Under the pieces are notes generated by a model, which ran no database searches, had not been told where the DNA came from, and saw only the letters and a list, made by a program, of their open reading frames with translations. This document shows positions 15,980-23,718 of a stretch of 51,964 nucleotides of DNA, in pieces. The position numbers were made by a program, and so were the translations under genes. Within the stretch, counting starts at the first letter, position 1. Every line of letters starts with the position of its first letter. The stretch comes from Burkholderiales bacterium (GTDB lineage Bacteria > Pseudomonadota > Gammaproteobacteria > Burkholderiales > SG8-39): the NCBI GenBank assembly GCA_017880775.1, contig JADGRQ010000031.1:1-51964 (forward strand). Direction: 5' to 3'.

Positions 15980-16041
15980 ATGGCCGACATCGTTCTGCAC
16001 CATTACGACATTTCGCCTTTCGCGGAAAAGATCCAGCTCAG
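15980..16041 (+). pseudogene. 5' stub of a glutathione S-transferase-like gene
   Basis: Starting at ATG 15980 about 20 codons read MADIVLHHYDISPFAEKIQL, the beginning of a GST N-terminal thioredoxin-fold domain (beta strand, then S-P-F-x-x-K helix). After residue 20 the similarity stops and the frame runs into the antisense of the neighbouring SDR's 3' end, closing at 16129. The other roughly 180-200 codons of a GST are missing, so this is read as a deletion remnant. Confidence 0.6.
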
Positions 16042-16069
16042 GCGTCCGGCGCGAGCGCGATCATTCCAG

Positions 16070-16846
16070 TCAGCTCGAGCGCGCCGAGAGCCCGCCGTCG
16101 ATCGTCAGGATGCAGCCGGTGGTATATGAGGAGCCCTGCGATGCGAGGAACGCCACTGACGCGGCGATTTCCTCGGGCTTTGCCGGGCGGCCGAAGGACA
16201 TGCCTTCGAACAGTTCCTTGTAGCGCTCGGGAGTGCCGAGCTTGACCTCGGCTCGCTGTCTGTAGAGCGAGATCAGCCGATCGGTCGAAACCGGGCCCGG
16301 GTTGACGCCCACGACGCGTATCCCGTCTGCGTGGCTCGCGCCGCCGAGCGCACGGGTAAATGCCATCAGCCCGGCATTCGCGGTGCTGCCGGCAATATAC
16401 GCCGCGTCGAGCTTTTCGCCCGCACTGCCCAGTATGTTGACGATCACGCCGAGCTTGCGGCGTTTCATGTCCGCATAGACCGCGCGGCACAGGTTGATGT
16501 AGCCGAAAACCTTGAGGTCCCAGGCGCGACGCCAGGTATCCTCGTCCACCCTGAGCAGGTCGCCGCCGGGAATCGCGCCCGCATTGTTGACGAGGATATC
16601 GAGCTCTCCGGCCCATGCCGCCAGGGTCTCCGCGGATCCGCGCTGCGACAGGTCGGTGGGTCGCGCTTTCACCTCGGCCCGGGTCCGCCCGGCGATCTCC
16701 GCCGCGGCGGCGTGCAACCGATCAGGGTCGCGCGCGGCGATCATCACCGCGCAGCCTTCCGCGGCGAACGCTTCGGCGCAGGCCCGGCCGATGCCCTTCG
16801 ACGCCCCGGTGACCAGCACCCGCTTGCCTTTGAGATGAAGGTCCAT
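16070..16846 (-). CDS. SDR-family oxidoreductase lacking the catalytic lysine
   Basis: A 258-residue short-chain dehydrogenase-fold protein with cofactor motif TGASKGIG (13-20) and NNAG (87-90). The active-site Ser is probably Ser141 and the Tyr Tyr150. The usual YxxxK reads Y-I-A-G-S, so the lysine that lowers the Tyr pKa is Ser154. A subgroup with YIAGS and MAFTRALGG exists as far as I recall; its chemistry is unclear. The start at 16846 lies only 19 bp from the start of the divergent hydrolase and has no Shine-Dalgarno. Confidence 0.85.
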   Translation of the reverse strand: MDLHLKGKRVLVTGASKGIGRACAEAFAAEGCAVMIAARDPDRLHAAAAEIAGRTRAEVKARPTDLSQRGSAETLAAWAGELDILVNNAGAIPGGDLLRVDEDTWRRAWDLKVFGYINLCRAVYADMKRRKLGVIVNILGSAGEKLDAAYIAGSTANAGLMAFTRALGGASHADGIRVVGVNPGPVSTDRLISLYRQRAEVKLGTPERYKELFEGMSFGRPAKPEEIAASVAFLASQGSSYTTGCILTIDGGLSARSS

Positions 16847-16865
16847 ATTTTGTTAGTCTAGCAAC
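16830..16865. promoter_or_regulatory. Bidirectional promoter in the 19-bp gap between divergent starts
   Basis: On the + strand TTGAGA (16830-16835), an 18-bp spacer and TAGTCT (16854-16859) lie six bases before ATG 16866. On the - strand TAGACT (16860-16855) lies eight bases before ATG 16846. The -10 boxes are almost the same bases read both ways. Neither gene has a Shine-Dalgarno in this gap, so both transcripts would be leaderless. Confidence 0.5.
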
Positions 16866-17771
16866 ATGCCAAACATAACTACAGATGACGGAGTGAAACT
16901 CCACTATGAGGAGGCAGGCTCGGGCACGCCGGTGGTGTTCGTGCACGAGTTCGCGGGCGACTGGCGCAGCTGGGAGCCGCAGATGCGCTACTTCTCGCGC
17001 CGCTACCGCTGCATCACCTACAGCGCGCGCGGCTACCTGCCATCCGACGTACCCATGGGCCTGGAGCACTACACGCAGGACCATTGGCGCGAGGACGTGC
17101 GGGCGGTGATCGACGCGCTCAAGCTCGACGCACCGCACATGGTGGGCCTTTCGATGGGCGCTTTCGCCACCCTGCACTTCGGCATGAAGTACTGCGCGCG
17201 CGGGTCGCCGGCGCGTGCGCGTTCGCTGACGCTCGCCGGCGTCGGCTCAGGGGCTCATCCGGCCGCCTACAGGAAATTCCAGGAAGACGCGGAGGCGCTG
17301 TCCGAGGCGATCCGGAAGGACGGCATGGCCAAGCTCGCCGCCACCTACGGGCAGGGCCCGGCGCGGGTGCAGTACCTCAACAAGGACCCGCGCGGCTTTG
17401 CCGACTACGCCAGGCAACTGGCCGAGCATTCGGCCGAGGGTTCGGCCAATACGATGGCGGGCTACCAGGCGCGTCGGCCTTGTCTGTACGACCTCACCGG
17501 CGAGATTTCGCGCATCGATGTGCCGACGCTGGTGATGACCGGCGATGAAGACGAACCCTGCATCGAACCCTCGGTGATGCTCAAACGCGCGATTCCGAAA
17601 GCGGGGCTGGCGGTGCTCGCCAAGGCTGGCCATGCGATCAACCTGGAAGAGCCGGCTCTGTTCAACCAGTTACTGGAGGATTTTTTTCACCAAGTGGAGT
17701 CCGGCCGCTGGGGTGCGCGCGATGCGCGCGCGCCCGTGCCGTCGATCTACGGACCGGGAGGCAAGCCGTGA
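16866..17771 (+). CDS. Alpha/beta hydrolase
   Basis: A 301-residue alpha/beta-fold hydrolase. The nucleophile elbow is GLSMGA with Ser96. A likely acid is the Asp in MTGDEDEPCIEP, and the His is in AKAGHAINLEEP. The oxyanion region is VFVHEFAGDWRSW. The family includes esterases, C-C hydrolases and enol-lactonases, and the substrate is not evident. It is the first gene of a three-gene operon; its stop overlaps the next start (GTGA). The C-terminal tail after the core (about residues 280-301) is extra and ends SIYGPGGKP. Confidence 0.88.
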   Translation: MPNITTDDGVKLHYEEAGSGTPVVFVHEFAGDWRSWEPQMRYFSRRYRCITYSARGYLPSDVPMGLEHYTQDHWREDVRAVIDALKLDAPHMVGLSMGAFATLHFGMKYCARGSPARARSLTLAGVGSGAHPAAYRKFQEDAEALSEAIRKDGMAKLAATYGQGPARVQYLNKDPRGFADYARQLAEHSAEGSANTMAGYQARRPCLYDLTGEISRIDVPTLVMTGDEDEPCIEPSVMLKRAIPKAGLAVLAKAGHAINLEEPALFNQLLEDFFHQVESGRWGARDARAPVPSIYGPGGKP

Positions 17772-18865
17772 AGCTCGCGAGCCTGAAGATCCGGAGCGTC
17801 CGTGCGCGCGCGGTGTTCGCGCCGATGAAGCTGCCGCTTGCGACCAGCACCGGCACCGTGAGCGGCGCACCGCTGGTGCTGGTGGACGTGGAAACAGACG
17901 GTGGCGTCACGGGGCGCGCCTATCTGTTCGCCGTCGGCCGTCACAACCTCGCGCCGATCGTGCAGTTGGTGCAGGCAATGGGCGAGATGGTGAAGGGCGA
18001 TGCGCTTGCGCCGTTCGAGATCGAGAAGAAGCTGCGCGCGAAGTACACGCTCCTCGGCGTGCACAACATCGTGCTGTTCGCGATGTCCGGAATCGACATG
18101 GCGGCCTGGGACGCGCTCGGCCACGCGCTCGGGCAACCCGTGGTGCGGCTGCTCGGCGGCGTACCTCGCCCGGTGCGCGCCTACAACTCCAAGGGACTGG
18201 GGATCCAGCCGCTTGCAAAACTCGTGCGCGAGGCGAAGCAGCTGCTCGACGAGGGATTCGACGCGGTGAAGCTGCGCCTGGGCCGGCCGGAGGCCGCCGA
18301 CGATCTGGCCGCAGTGCGTGCGGTGAAGAAAGCCGTCGGACCGAAGGTGACGCTGATGGTCGATTTCAACCAGGGCCTGAGCGTGAACGAAGCGATTCGG
18401 CGCGGCCGCATGCTCGACGCGGAAGGCGGGCTGCTGTGGATCGAGGAGCCGGTGCGCGCCGACGATTTTGCCGGCTGCGCGCGTGTTGCGGCCGCGGTTG
18501 AAACGCCGATCCAGATCGGCGAGAACTTCATGGGCCCGGAGCAGATGGCGCAGGCGCTTGCGGCCGGCGCATGCGATTTCGTGATGCCGGATGCGCAGCG
18601 TATCGGCGGTGTCACCGGCTGGATGCGCGCCGCGGCGCTGGCTCAGGCCGCGGGAATGGAGATGTCGAGCCACCTGTTCCCCGAGGCGAGTTGCCACCTG
18701 CTTCCGGTGACGCCGACCGCACACTGGCTGGAATACGTCGACTGGGCCGATGCGATACTGCAAGAGCCGCTGGTGGTGAAGAACGGTCAAGTCCCGCCCC
18801 GGGAGCGCCCGGGTCTGGGCATGAAATGGGACGAGAAGGCCGTGCGGAAGTACGCGGTCGACTGA
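17768..18865 (+). CDS. Mandelate racemase-subgroup enolase-superfamily enzyme (K-to-R at one catalytic base)
   Basis: A 365-residue enolase-superfamily protein. Metal ligands are expected at Asp199 (MVDFNQG), Glu226 (IEEP) and Glu252 (GEN). The Asp-His dyad of the mandelate racemase subgroup is present as Asp275 (MPDAQRIGG) and His302 (SSHLFPE), with Glu322 in AHWLEY. At the KxK motif the sequence is K168-L-R170, so the second lysine, the S-face base of mandelate racemase, is Arg. A one-base reaction such as dehydration is therefore more likely than racemisation. The GTG start overlaps the upstream stop and follows GGGAGG. Confidence 0.88.
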   Translation: MKLASLKIRSVRARAVFAPMKLPLATSTGTVSGAPLVLVDVETDGGVTGRAYLFAVGRHNLAPIVQLVQAMGEMVKGDALAPFEIEKKLRAKYTLLGVHNIVLFAMSGIDMAAWDALGHALGQPVVRLLGGVPRPVRAYNSKGLGIQPLAKLVREAKQLLDEGFDAVKLRLGRPEAADDLAAVRAVKKAVGPKVTLMVDFNQGLSVNEAIRRGRMLDAEGGLLWIEEPVRADDFAGCARVAAAVETPIQIGENFMGPEQMAQALAAGACDFVMPDAQRIGGVTGWMRAAALAQAAGMEMSSHLFPEASCHLLPVTPTAHWLEYVDWADAILQEPLVVKNGQVPPRERPGLGMKWDEKAVRKYAVD

Positions 18866-18887
18866 GACGTTACGGGAGCCGAGGACC

Positions 18888-20576
18888 ATGGCAACATTCA
18901 CCAGGCATTACCCGCATTGGCCACCGGGAGTCCCGAAGTCGCTGACGATTCCCCGCACCAGCGTGTACTTCAATCTCGAGGTGAGCGCGAAACGCTACCC
19001 CGAAAAGACCTTCATCAACTATTACGAAAGTTGCCTTAGTTTCACGGACGTGAAACGCCAGGTCGACGCGCTCGCCGGTTTTCTTCAACAACGCGTCGGT
19101 GTCGCGCGTGGGGACCGGGTGCTGCTCGACTTCCAGAACAGCCCGCAGTTCATCATCGGCTTTTATGCAATTCTGCGCGCCGATGCGGTGGCGGTACCCG
19201 TCAATCCGATGAGCCGCACCGAGGAGCTGCGCCACTATCTCGAAGACGCGGGCGCAAAGGTCGCCTTGGCGGGGCAGGAGGTGTGGTCGCAGGTCGAGCC
19301 GCTGCTCGGCGCGAGCGTGCTCGCGCAGTGCGTGCTCGGCACCTACTCGGATTACATCACCGTGCCCACCTCGGTGCCGGTCCCCGAGATCGTGCGCGAG
19401 GCCCGCGCCGTGCCTGCACGCGAAGGGGTCACTGCGTGGATGGATGCCATCGGGCAGAAAATCGAGCCGGCGCCGGCGCTCGCCGGGTTCGACGACCTGG
19501 CGGTGATGCCCTATACCTCGGGCACCACCGGCAGGCCCAAGGGCTGCATGCACACGCATGGCACCGTGCTCTCGACCAGCACCATGTCATGCTTCTGGCG
19601 TTCCGCTTCGAGCGAGGGTGTCATCCTCGGAGTGCTGCCGCTGTTCCACGTCACCGGGATGCAAGCGAACATGAACACGCCGGTGCAGCTCGGCGCGACC
19701 ACGGTGCTGATGTCGCGCTGGGACCGTGAAGCGGCGGCGATGATGATCGAGCGCGCGAAAGTGACCAGCTTCACCGGCATCACCGCGATGATGGTGGATT
19801 TTCTCGCCAATCCGAATCTTTCGAAATACGACCTTTCGTCGCTGAATTCGGTGGGCGGAGGTGGCGCCGCGATGCCCGAGGCGGTGGCGCAGCGGTTGCA
19901 GGAAAAGATCGGATTGCCCTTCATCGAGGGCTACGGGCTCACCGAAACCATGGCGCCATCGCACGTCAATCCAACCGACCGACCCAAGAAACAGTGTGCC
20001 GGCATCCCGTTTTTCGACACCGATTCGCGCGTCGTGAACCTGGAGACCTTCGCCGACTGCGGGCCGAACGAGGTCGGCGAGATCATCACCCACGGCCCCC
20101 AGGTGTTCAAGGGCTACTGGAACCAGCCGAAGGCCACGGAGGAAGCGTTCATCGAGCACGACGGGAAGCGCTTTTTCCGCACCGGGGATCTCGGCTACTA
20201 CGATGAGGAAGGGTATTTCTTCATCACCGATCGCCTCAAGCGCATGATTAACGCTTCGGGTTTCAAAGTGTGGCCGGCGGAAGTCGAGGCGATGCTCTAT
20301 GCACACCCGGACATCCAGGAAGCCTGCATCATCGGGACCATGGATCCCTATCGCGGCGAGACGGTGAAAGCGTTGGTCGTGCCGAAACCGGCGAGCCGTG
20401 GCAGGCTGAAGCCGGAGGACATCACCGAGTGGGCGCGCGAACGGATGTCCGCCTACAAGGTGCCGCGCGTAGTGGAGTTCGTCGACGAACTGCCGAGAAC
20501 CGGAACCGGGAAAGTGTTCTGGCGCAGGCTGCAGGAAGAGGAGAACGCGAAGGCGAAGCGGTCGGTCGGGAGTTAA
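18888..20576 (+). CDS. AMP-dependent acyl-CoA ligase (long-chain-type)
   Basis: A 562-residue adenylate-forming ligase that would activate a carboxylic acid to its acyl-CoA. The AMP/ATP loop YTSGTTGRPKG lies at about 209-219, the adenine region GYGLTETMAPSH near 350, and the hinge GYFFITDRLKRMINASGFKVWPAEVE near 445-470. The catalytic Lys in GTGKV is close to the C-terminus. It is the last gene of the forward operon, 22 bp after the enolase-superfamily gene, so the operon product is probably a CoA thioester. Substrate unknown. Confidence 0.92.
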   Translation: MATFTRHYPHWPPGVPKSLTIPRTSVYFNLEVSAKRYPEKTFINYYESCLSFTDVKRQVDALAGFLQQRVGVARGDRVLLDFQNSPQFIIGFYAILRADAVAVPVNPMSRTEELRHYLEDAGAKVALAGQEVWSQVEPLLGASVLAQCVLGTYSDYITVPTSVPVPEIVREARAVPAREGVTAWMDAIGQKIEPAPALAGFDDLAVMPYTSGTTGRPKGCMHTHGTVLSTSTMSCFWRSASSEGVILGVLPLFHVTGMQANMNTPVQLGATTVLMSRWDREAAAMMIERAKVTSFTGITAMMVDFLANPNLSKYDLSSLNSVGGGGAAMPEAVAQRLQEKIGLPFIEGYGLTETMAPSHVNPTDRPKKQCAGIPFFDTDSRVVNLETFADCGPNEVGEIITHGPQVFKGYWNQPKATEEAFIEHDGKRFFRTGDLGYYDEEGYFFITDRLKRMINASGFKVWPAEVEAMLYAHPDIQEACIIGTMDPYRGETVKALVVPKPASRGRLKPEDITEWARERMSAYKVPRVVEFVDELPRTGTGKVFWRRLQEEENAKAKRSVGS

Positions 20577-20590
20577 TCGTGTGCGCAGCT

Positions 20591-21547
20591 TCACTGCGCT
20601 TTGATTCCCGCTGCCCGTACCACCTTGCTCCAGCGCTCATAGTCCGAGCGCATCAGCGCCTGGATTTCGTCGGGGTTCCGTACCGGGCCGGGCAGGCTGC
20701 CGGATTTCAGCAGGCGGTCGGCGACCTCGGGCGATTGCAGCGCCTTGTTGATCTCGGCATTGACGCGCTCGACGATGGCCTTCGGTGTTCCTGCACGCAG
20801 GTACGCACCGTACCAGGGAACCAGTGCCGCTTCGGGAAAGCCTGCCTCGGCGATGGTCGGCACGTCGGGCAGGGCCTTCACGCGCTCGTGCGTGAACGTG
20901 GCGAGCGCCTTCAACTTTCCGCTCTGAACGTGTGGCAATGCGAGGCCGAGCGCGACGATCTTGAAATGCAGCGCGCCATTCAACAGGTCGGGAATCGCCG
21001 GCGGCTGCCCCTTGTACCCGACGTTGACCATCTTGATGCCCGCCACCTGCATGAACAGCTCGGTCGACAGATGGTTCGACGACCCGGTTCCCGGATTGCC
21101 GAAGTTGAGCTGGCCGGGCCGCGCCTTCGCGTACTCGACGAACTCCTTCATCGTGTTCACGGGCAGTGCGGCCGGCACCACGGCGATGTTCTGGTTCCAC
21201 ACCACGATGCCTACGCCCTGGAAGTCGCGCAGCGGGTCCCAGGAAAGATTGCCGTAGATGGTCGGATTCGACAGGACTGCGGGGCCGGTGACCAGCCACG
21301 TATATCCGTCCGGCGCGCTTTTCGCGACGAGATCCGTGCCGATGTTGCTGTCGGCGCCGGGCTTGGCCTCGATGATGATCGGCTGGCCCCAGGCCGCGGC
21401 GATCTTTTCCATCACGGCTCGCGCGACGATGTCGACGATGCCGCCGGCCGGGTAGGGCACGATCACCCGTACCGGCTTGGACGGGTAGCCTTGCGCACCG
21501 GCAGCGGTCGCGGCGAGCGTGAGCAAAATGGCAGGAAGGATGCGCAT
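20591..21547 (-). CDS. Bug-family tripartite tricarboxylate transporter substrate-binding protein
   Basis: A 318-residue periplasmic receptor of the Bug/TctC family. The signal peptide (MRILPAILLTLAATAAGAQ) is followed by YPSKPVRVIVPYPAGGIVD and IIIEAKPGADSNIGTDLVAKSAPDGYT, the signature of the family. These receptors bind carboxylates, amino acids or amides. No TctA or TctB membrane genes are in the window, so it is either an orphan receptor or works with a transporter elsewhere. It is the last gene of the reverse operon, with Shine-Dalgarno GAGGGG before ATG. Confidence 0.92.
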   Translation of the reverse strand: MRILPAILLTLAATAAGAQGYPSKPVRVIVPYPAGGIVDIVARAVMEKIAAAWGQPIIIEAKPGADSNIGTDLVAKSAPDGYTWLVTGPAVLSNPTIYGNLSWDPLRDFQGVGIVVWNQNIAVVPAALPVNTMKEFVEYAKARPGQLNFGNPGTGSSNHLSTELFMQVAGIKMVNVGYKGQPPAIPDLLNGALHFKIVALGLALPHVQSGKLKALATFTHERVKALPDVPTIAEAGFPEAALVPWYGAYLRAGTPKAIVERVNAEINKALQSPEVADRLLKSGSLPGPVRNPDEIQALMRSDYERWSKVVRAAGIKAQ

Positions 21548-21557
21548 CGGTACCCCT

Positions 21558-22754
21558 CTAAATCACACCCGCGTCGCGCAGGCGCTGTTGTTCTTCGCGG
21601 GAGAGCCCCAGCCGGCTTCCGTAGACTTCCTCATTGTGTTCGCCCATCGCGCCGCCGGTCGAGCGGATCGCGCACGGGTCGATGCTGAAGCGCGGCACCA
21701 CGCTCTGCATCCGCACCGTGCCGAAGTCCGCGTCGGGCACCTCGCATATCGCATTGCGCGAGCGCATCTGCGGGTCGGCGAACACCTGGTCGATGGAATA
21801 GATCGGCGCAATCGTGCCCTGGGCGCGCTCGAATGCCGCGAGAACTTCCTCTAGCGTGTGCTGCGCGCACCACGCCGAGAAAACGCCATTCAGTTCCCTA
21901 GCATGCTCGACGCGCTGCGCGTTGCTGCCGAAGCGCGGGTGGTCGATCAGTTCGGGGCGGCCGATGGCGCGGCAGTTGTTGGCGTAAAGCGCGTTGGTGC
22001 TGCCAGAGAGGGACACCCAGCGCTTGTCGCTGGTGCGATAAACCGCCGCCGGTGCCGAGTACTGGTTGGCGTTGCCGGAGCGCTCGCGCACCACGCCGAG
22101 CTGGTCATGCTCGATGGCGAGAACATCCATCAGTTTCAGCGTTGCCTCGGTCATCGACAGATCGATCTCTTCGCCCGGCGCACCGGGATCCCTCGCGCGC
22201 TTCCAAAGCGCCGCGAGCAGCCCGAGCGCGCCGAACACGCCTCCGACCGCGTCGCCGATTGGATAGCCGCAGTGCATCGGCTCGCCGTCGGGTTCGCCGG
22301 TGATGTAGGCGAGACCGCCCATCGCCTCGAATACGCGCGCGAAGCCCGGACGGTCGCGGTAGGGCCCGGTCTGGCCGAATCCGGTGGCGCGCAGGATCAC
22401 CAGCCGCGGTTGCAGCGACCAGAGGATCTCCTTAGGAAGTCCCCACTTGTCGAGCGTTCCGGGACGAAAATTTTCGATCAGCACGTCGAATCCGGGCAGC
22501 AGGCGCTTCACCAATGCAATGCCTTCGGGTTTGCGCAAATCGAGCGTGATGAGTTTCTTGCCGCGGTTAGTGACTTTCCACCACAGGGGTTTGCCGTCCT
22601 TGAACGGCGGAAAGCCGCGCGCACCGTCTCCTGCGCCGGGCATCTCGACCTTCAGGACTTCGGCGCCGTAATCCGCGAGCAGCGCCGCGGCCGAGGGCGC
22701 GGCGACGATGGTGGCGATGTCGAGGACTTTCAGTCCGGTTAGCGGTCCGCTCAT
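21558..22754 (-). CDS. CaiB/BaiF-type (class III) CoA-transferase
   Basis: A 398-residue family III CoA-transferase, which moves CoA between carboxylates through a glutamyl- or aspartyl-CoA intermediate. The N-terminus LTGLKVLDIATIVAAPSAAALLADYGAEVLKVE is typical, and the catalytic Asp is predicted at 168 in YPIGDAVGG. The gene sits between two Bug receptor genes, one base after the upstream one, so it is likely to act on the acid those receptors bind. The substrate cannot be assigned. Confidence 0.92.
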   Translation of the reverse strand: MSGPLTGLKVLDIATIVAAPSAAALLADYGAEVLKVEMPGAGDGARGFPPFKDGKPLWWKVTNRGKKLITLDLRKPEGIALVKRLLPGFDVLIENFRPGTLDKWGLPKEILWSLQPRLVILRATGFGQTGPYRDRPGFARVFEAMGGLAYITGEPDGEPMHCGYPIGDAVGGVFGALGLLAALWKRARDPGAPGEEIDLSMTEATLKLMDVLAIEHDQLGVVRERSGNANQYSAPAAVYRTSDKRWVSLSGSTNALYANNCRAIGRPELIDHPRFGSNAQRVEHARELNGVFSAWCAQHTLEEVLAAFERAQGTIAPIYSIDQVFADPQMRSRNAICEVPDADFGTVRMQSVVPRFSIDPCAIRSTGGAMGEHNEEVYGSRLGLSREEQQRLRDAGVI

Positions 22755-22755
22755 G

Positions 22756-23718
22756 TCAGTCGGCCTTGATGTTGAGTTCCTTGACGATGCGGTTCCATTT
22801 TTCCAGGTCCGCGCGAATGAACTGGTCGAACGCCGCCGGCGTGCCGCCGAGTGGAAGTGCGCCGAGCACGGTGAACCGCTCGATCGTCTCGGGCAGTTTG
22901 AGGATCTGGTTCACCTCCGCGTTGAGCCGCTCGACGATATCCTTCGGCGTCCGGGCGGGCGCGAGCAGGCCGAACCACGCGTAGGCGTCGACCGCCGGGT
23001 AACCGGCTTCCGAAAAAATCGGCACATCCGGCAATTGCGGCATGCGCCGCGTGGAGACGACGGCGAGCGCGCGCAGCTTCCCGGCCTTGACGTGCGGTAA
23101 CGGAGTAGCGAAAGCATTCATGCAGGCGCCTACCCGCGCACCAAGCAGGTCGTTCACCGCCGGCGCGTCCCCCTTGTAGGGGATATGCACGAGCGGTACT
23201 CCGGAGGTCGCCGCGAGCTGCTCAAGCGCGAGGTGCGGCCCACTGCCGTTGCCCGGGCTGCAGACCGTGGCGGCATGCGGATCGGATTTCGCGAGCGCCA
23301 GGTATTCCTTCACGGTTGTCGCCGGCGATGTGGCCGGTACGGAGAAGAGGATCGGCGCCATCACCGTATGCACGACCGGCGCGAAGTCTTTCACCGTATC
23401 GTACGGAAGCTTGCCGTAGAGCGCGGGATTGACCGTGTACGGGGCGGCGACCCACAAGAGCGTGTATCCATCGGCCGAGCTCTTGGCAACCAATTCGGTC
23501 GCGATGCGGTTGTTGGCGCCGGGCTTGTTCTCAACCAGCACCGGCTGGCCGAGGCGCGCGGCGAGACGCTCTGCGACGATGCGTGCGGTGAGGTCGTTGC
23601 TGCCGCCAGCCGCATAAGGCGACAGCAACCGTATCGGCCTTGTGGGCCAAGTCTGGGCGAACGCGGCGTGCGCTGCGAAGGCAAGGGCCAACGCCGCGAC
23701 TGGGGTGACGAAGTTCAT
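22756..23718 (-). CDS. Bug-family tripartite tricarboxylate transporter substrate-binding protein
   Basis: A 320-residue periplasmic receptor of the same family as the protein at 20591-21547 but clearly different in sequence. It has a signal peptide ending AAHAAFA-QTW, then WPTRPIRLLSPYAAGGSNDLTARIVAERL and ENKPGANNRIATELVAKSSADGYTLLW. Its ATG overlaps the stop of the upstream acyl-CoA dehydrogenase gene (ATGA) and follows AAAGGAGG, so the operon is translationally linked. Confidence 0.92.
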   Translation of the reverse strand: MNFVTPVAALALAFAAHAAFAQTWPTRPIRLLSPYAAGGSNDLTARIVAERLAARLGQPVLVENKPGANNRIATELVAKSSADGYTLLWVAAPYTVNPALYGKLPYDTVKDFAPVVHTVMAPILFSVPATSPATTVKEYLALAKSDPHAATVCSPGNGSGPHLALEQLAATSGVPLVHIPYKGDAPAVNDLLGARVGACMNAFATPLPHVKAGKLRALAVVSTRRMPQLPDVPIFSEAGYPAVDAYAWFGLLAPARTPKDIVERLNAEVNQILKLPETIERFTVLGALPLGGTPAAFDQFIRADLEKWNRIVKELNIKAD

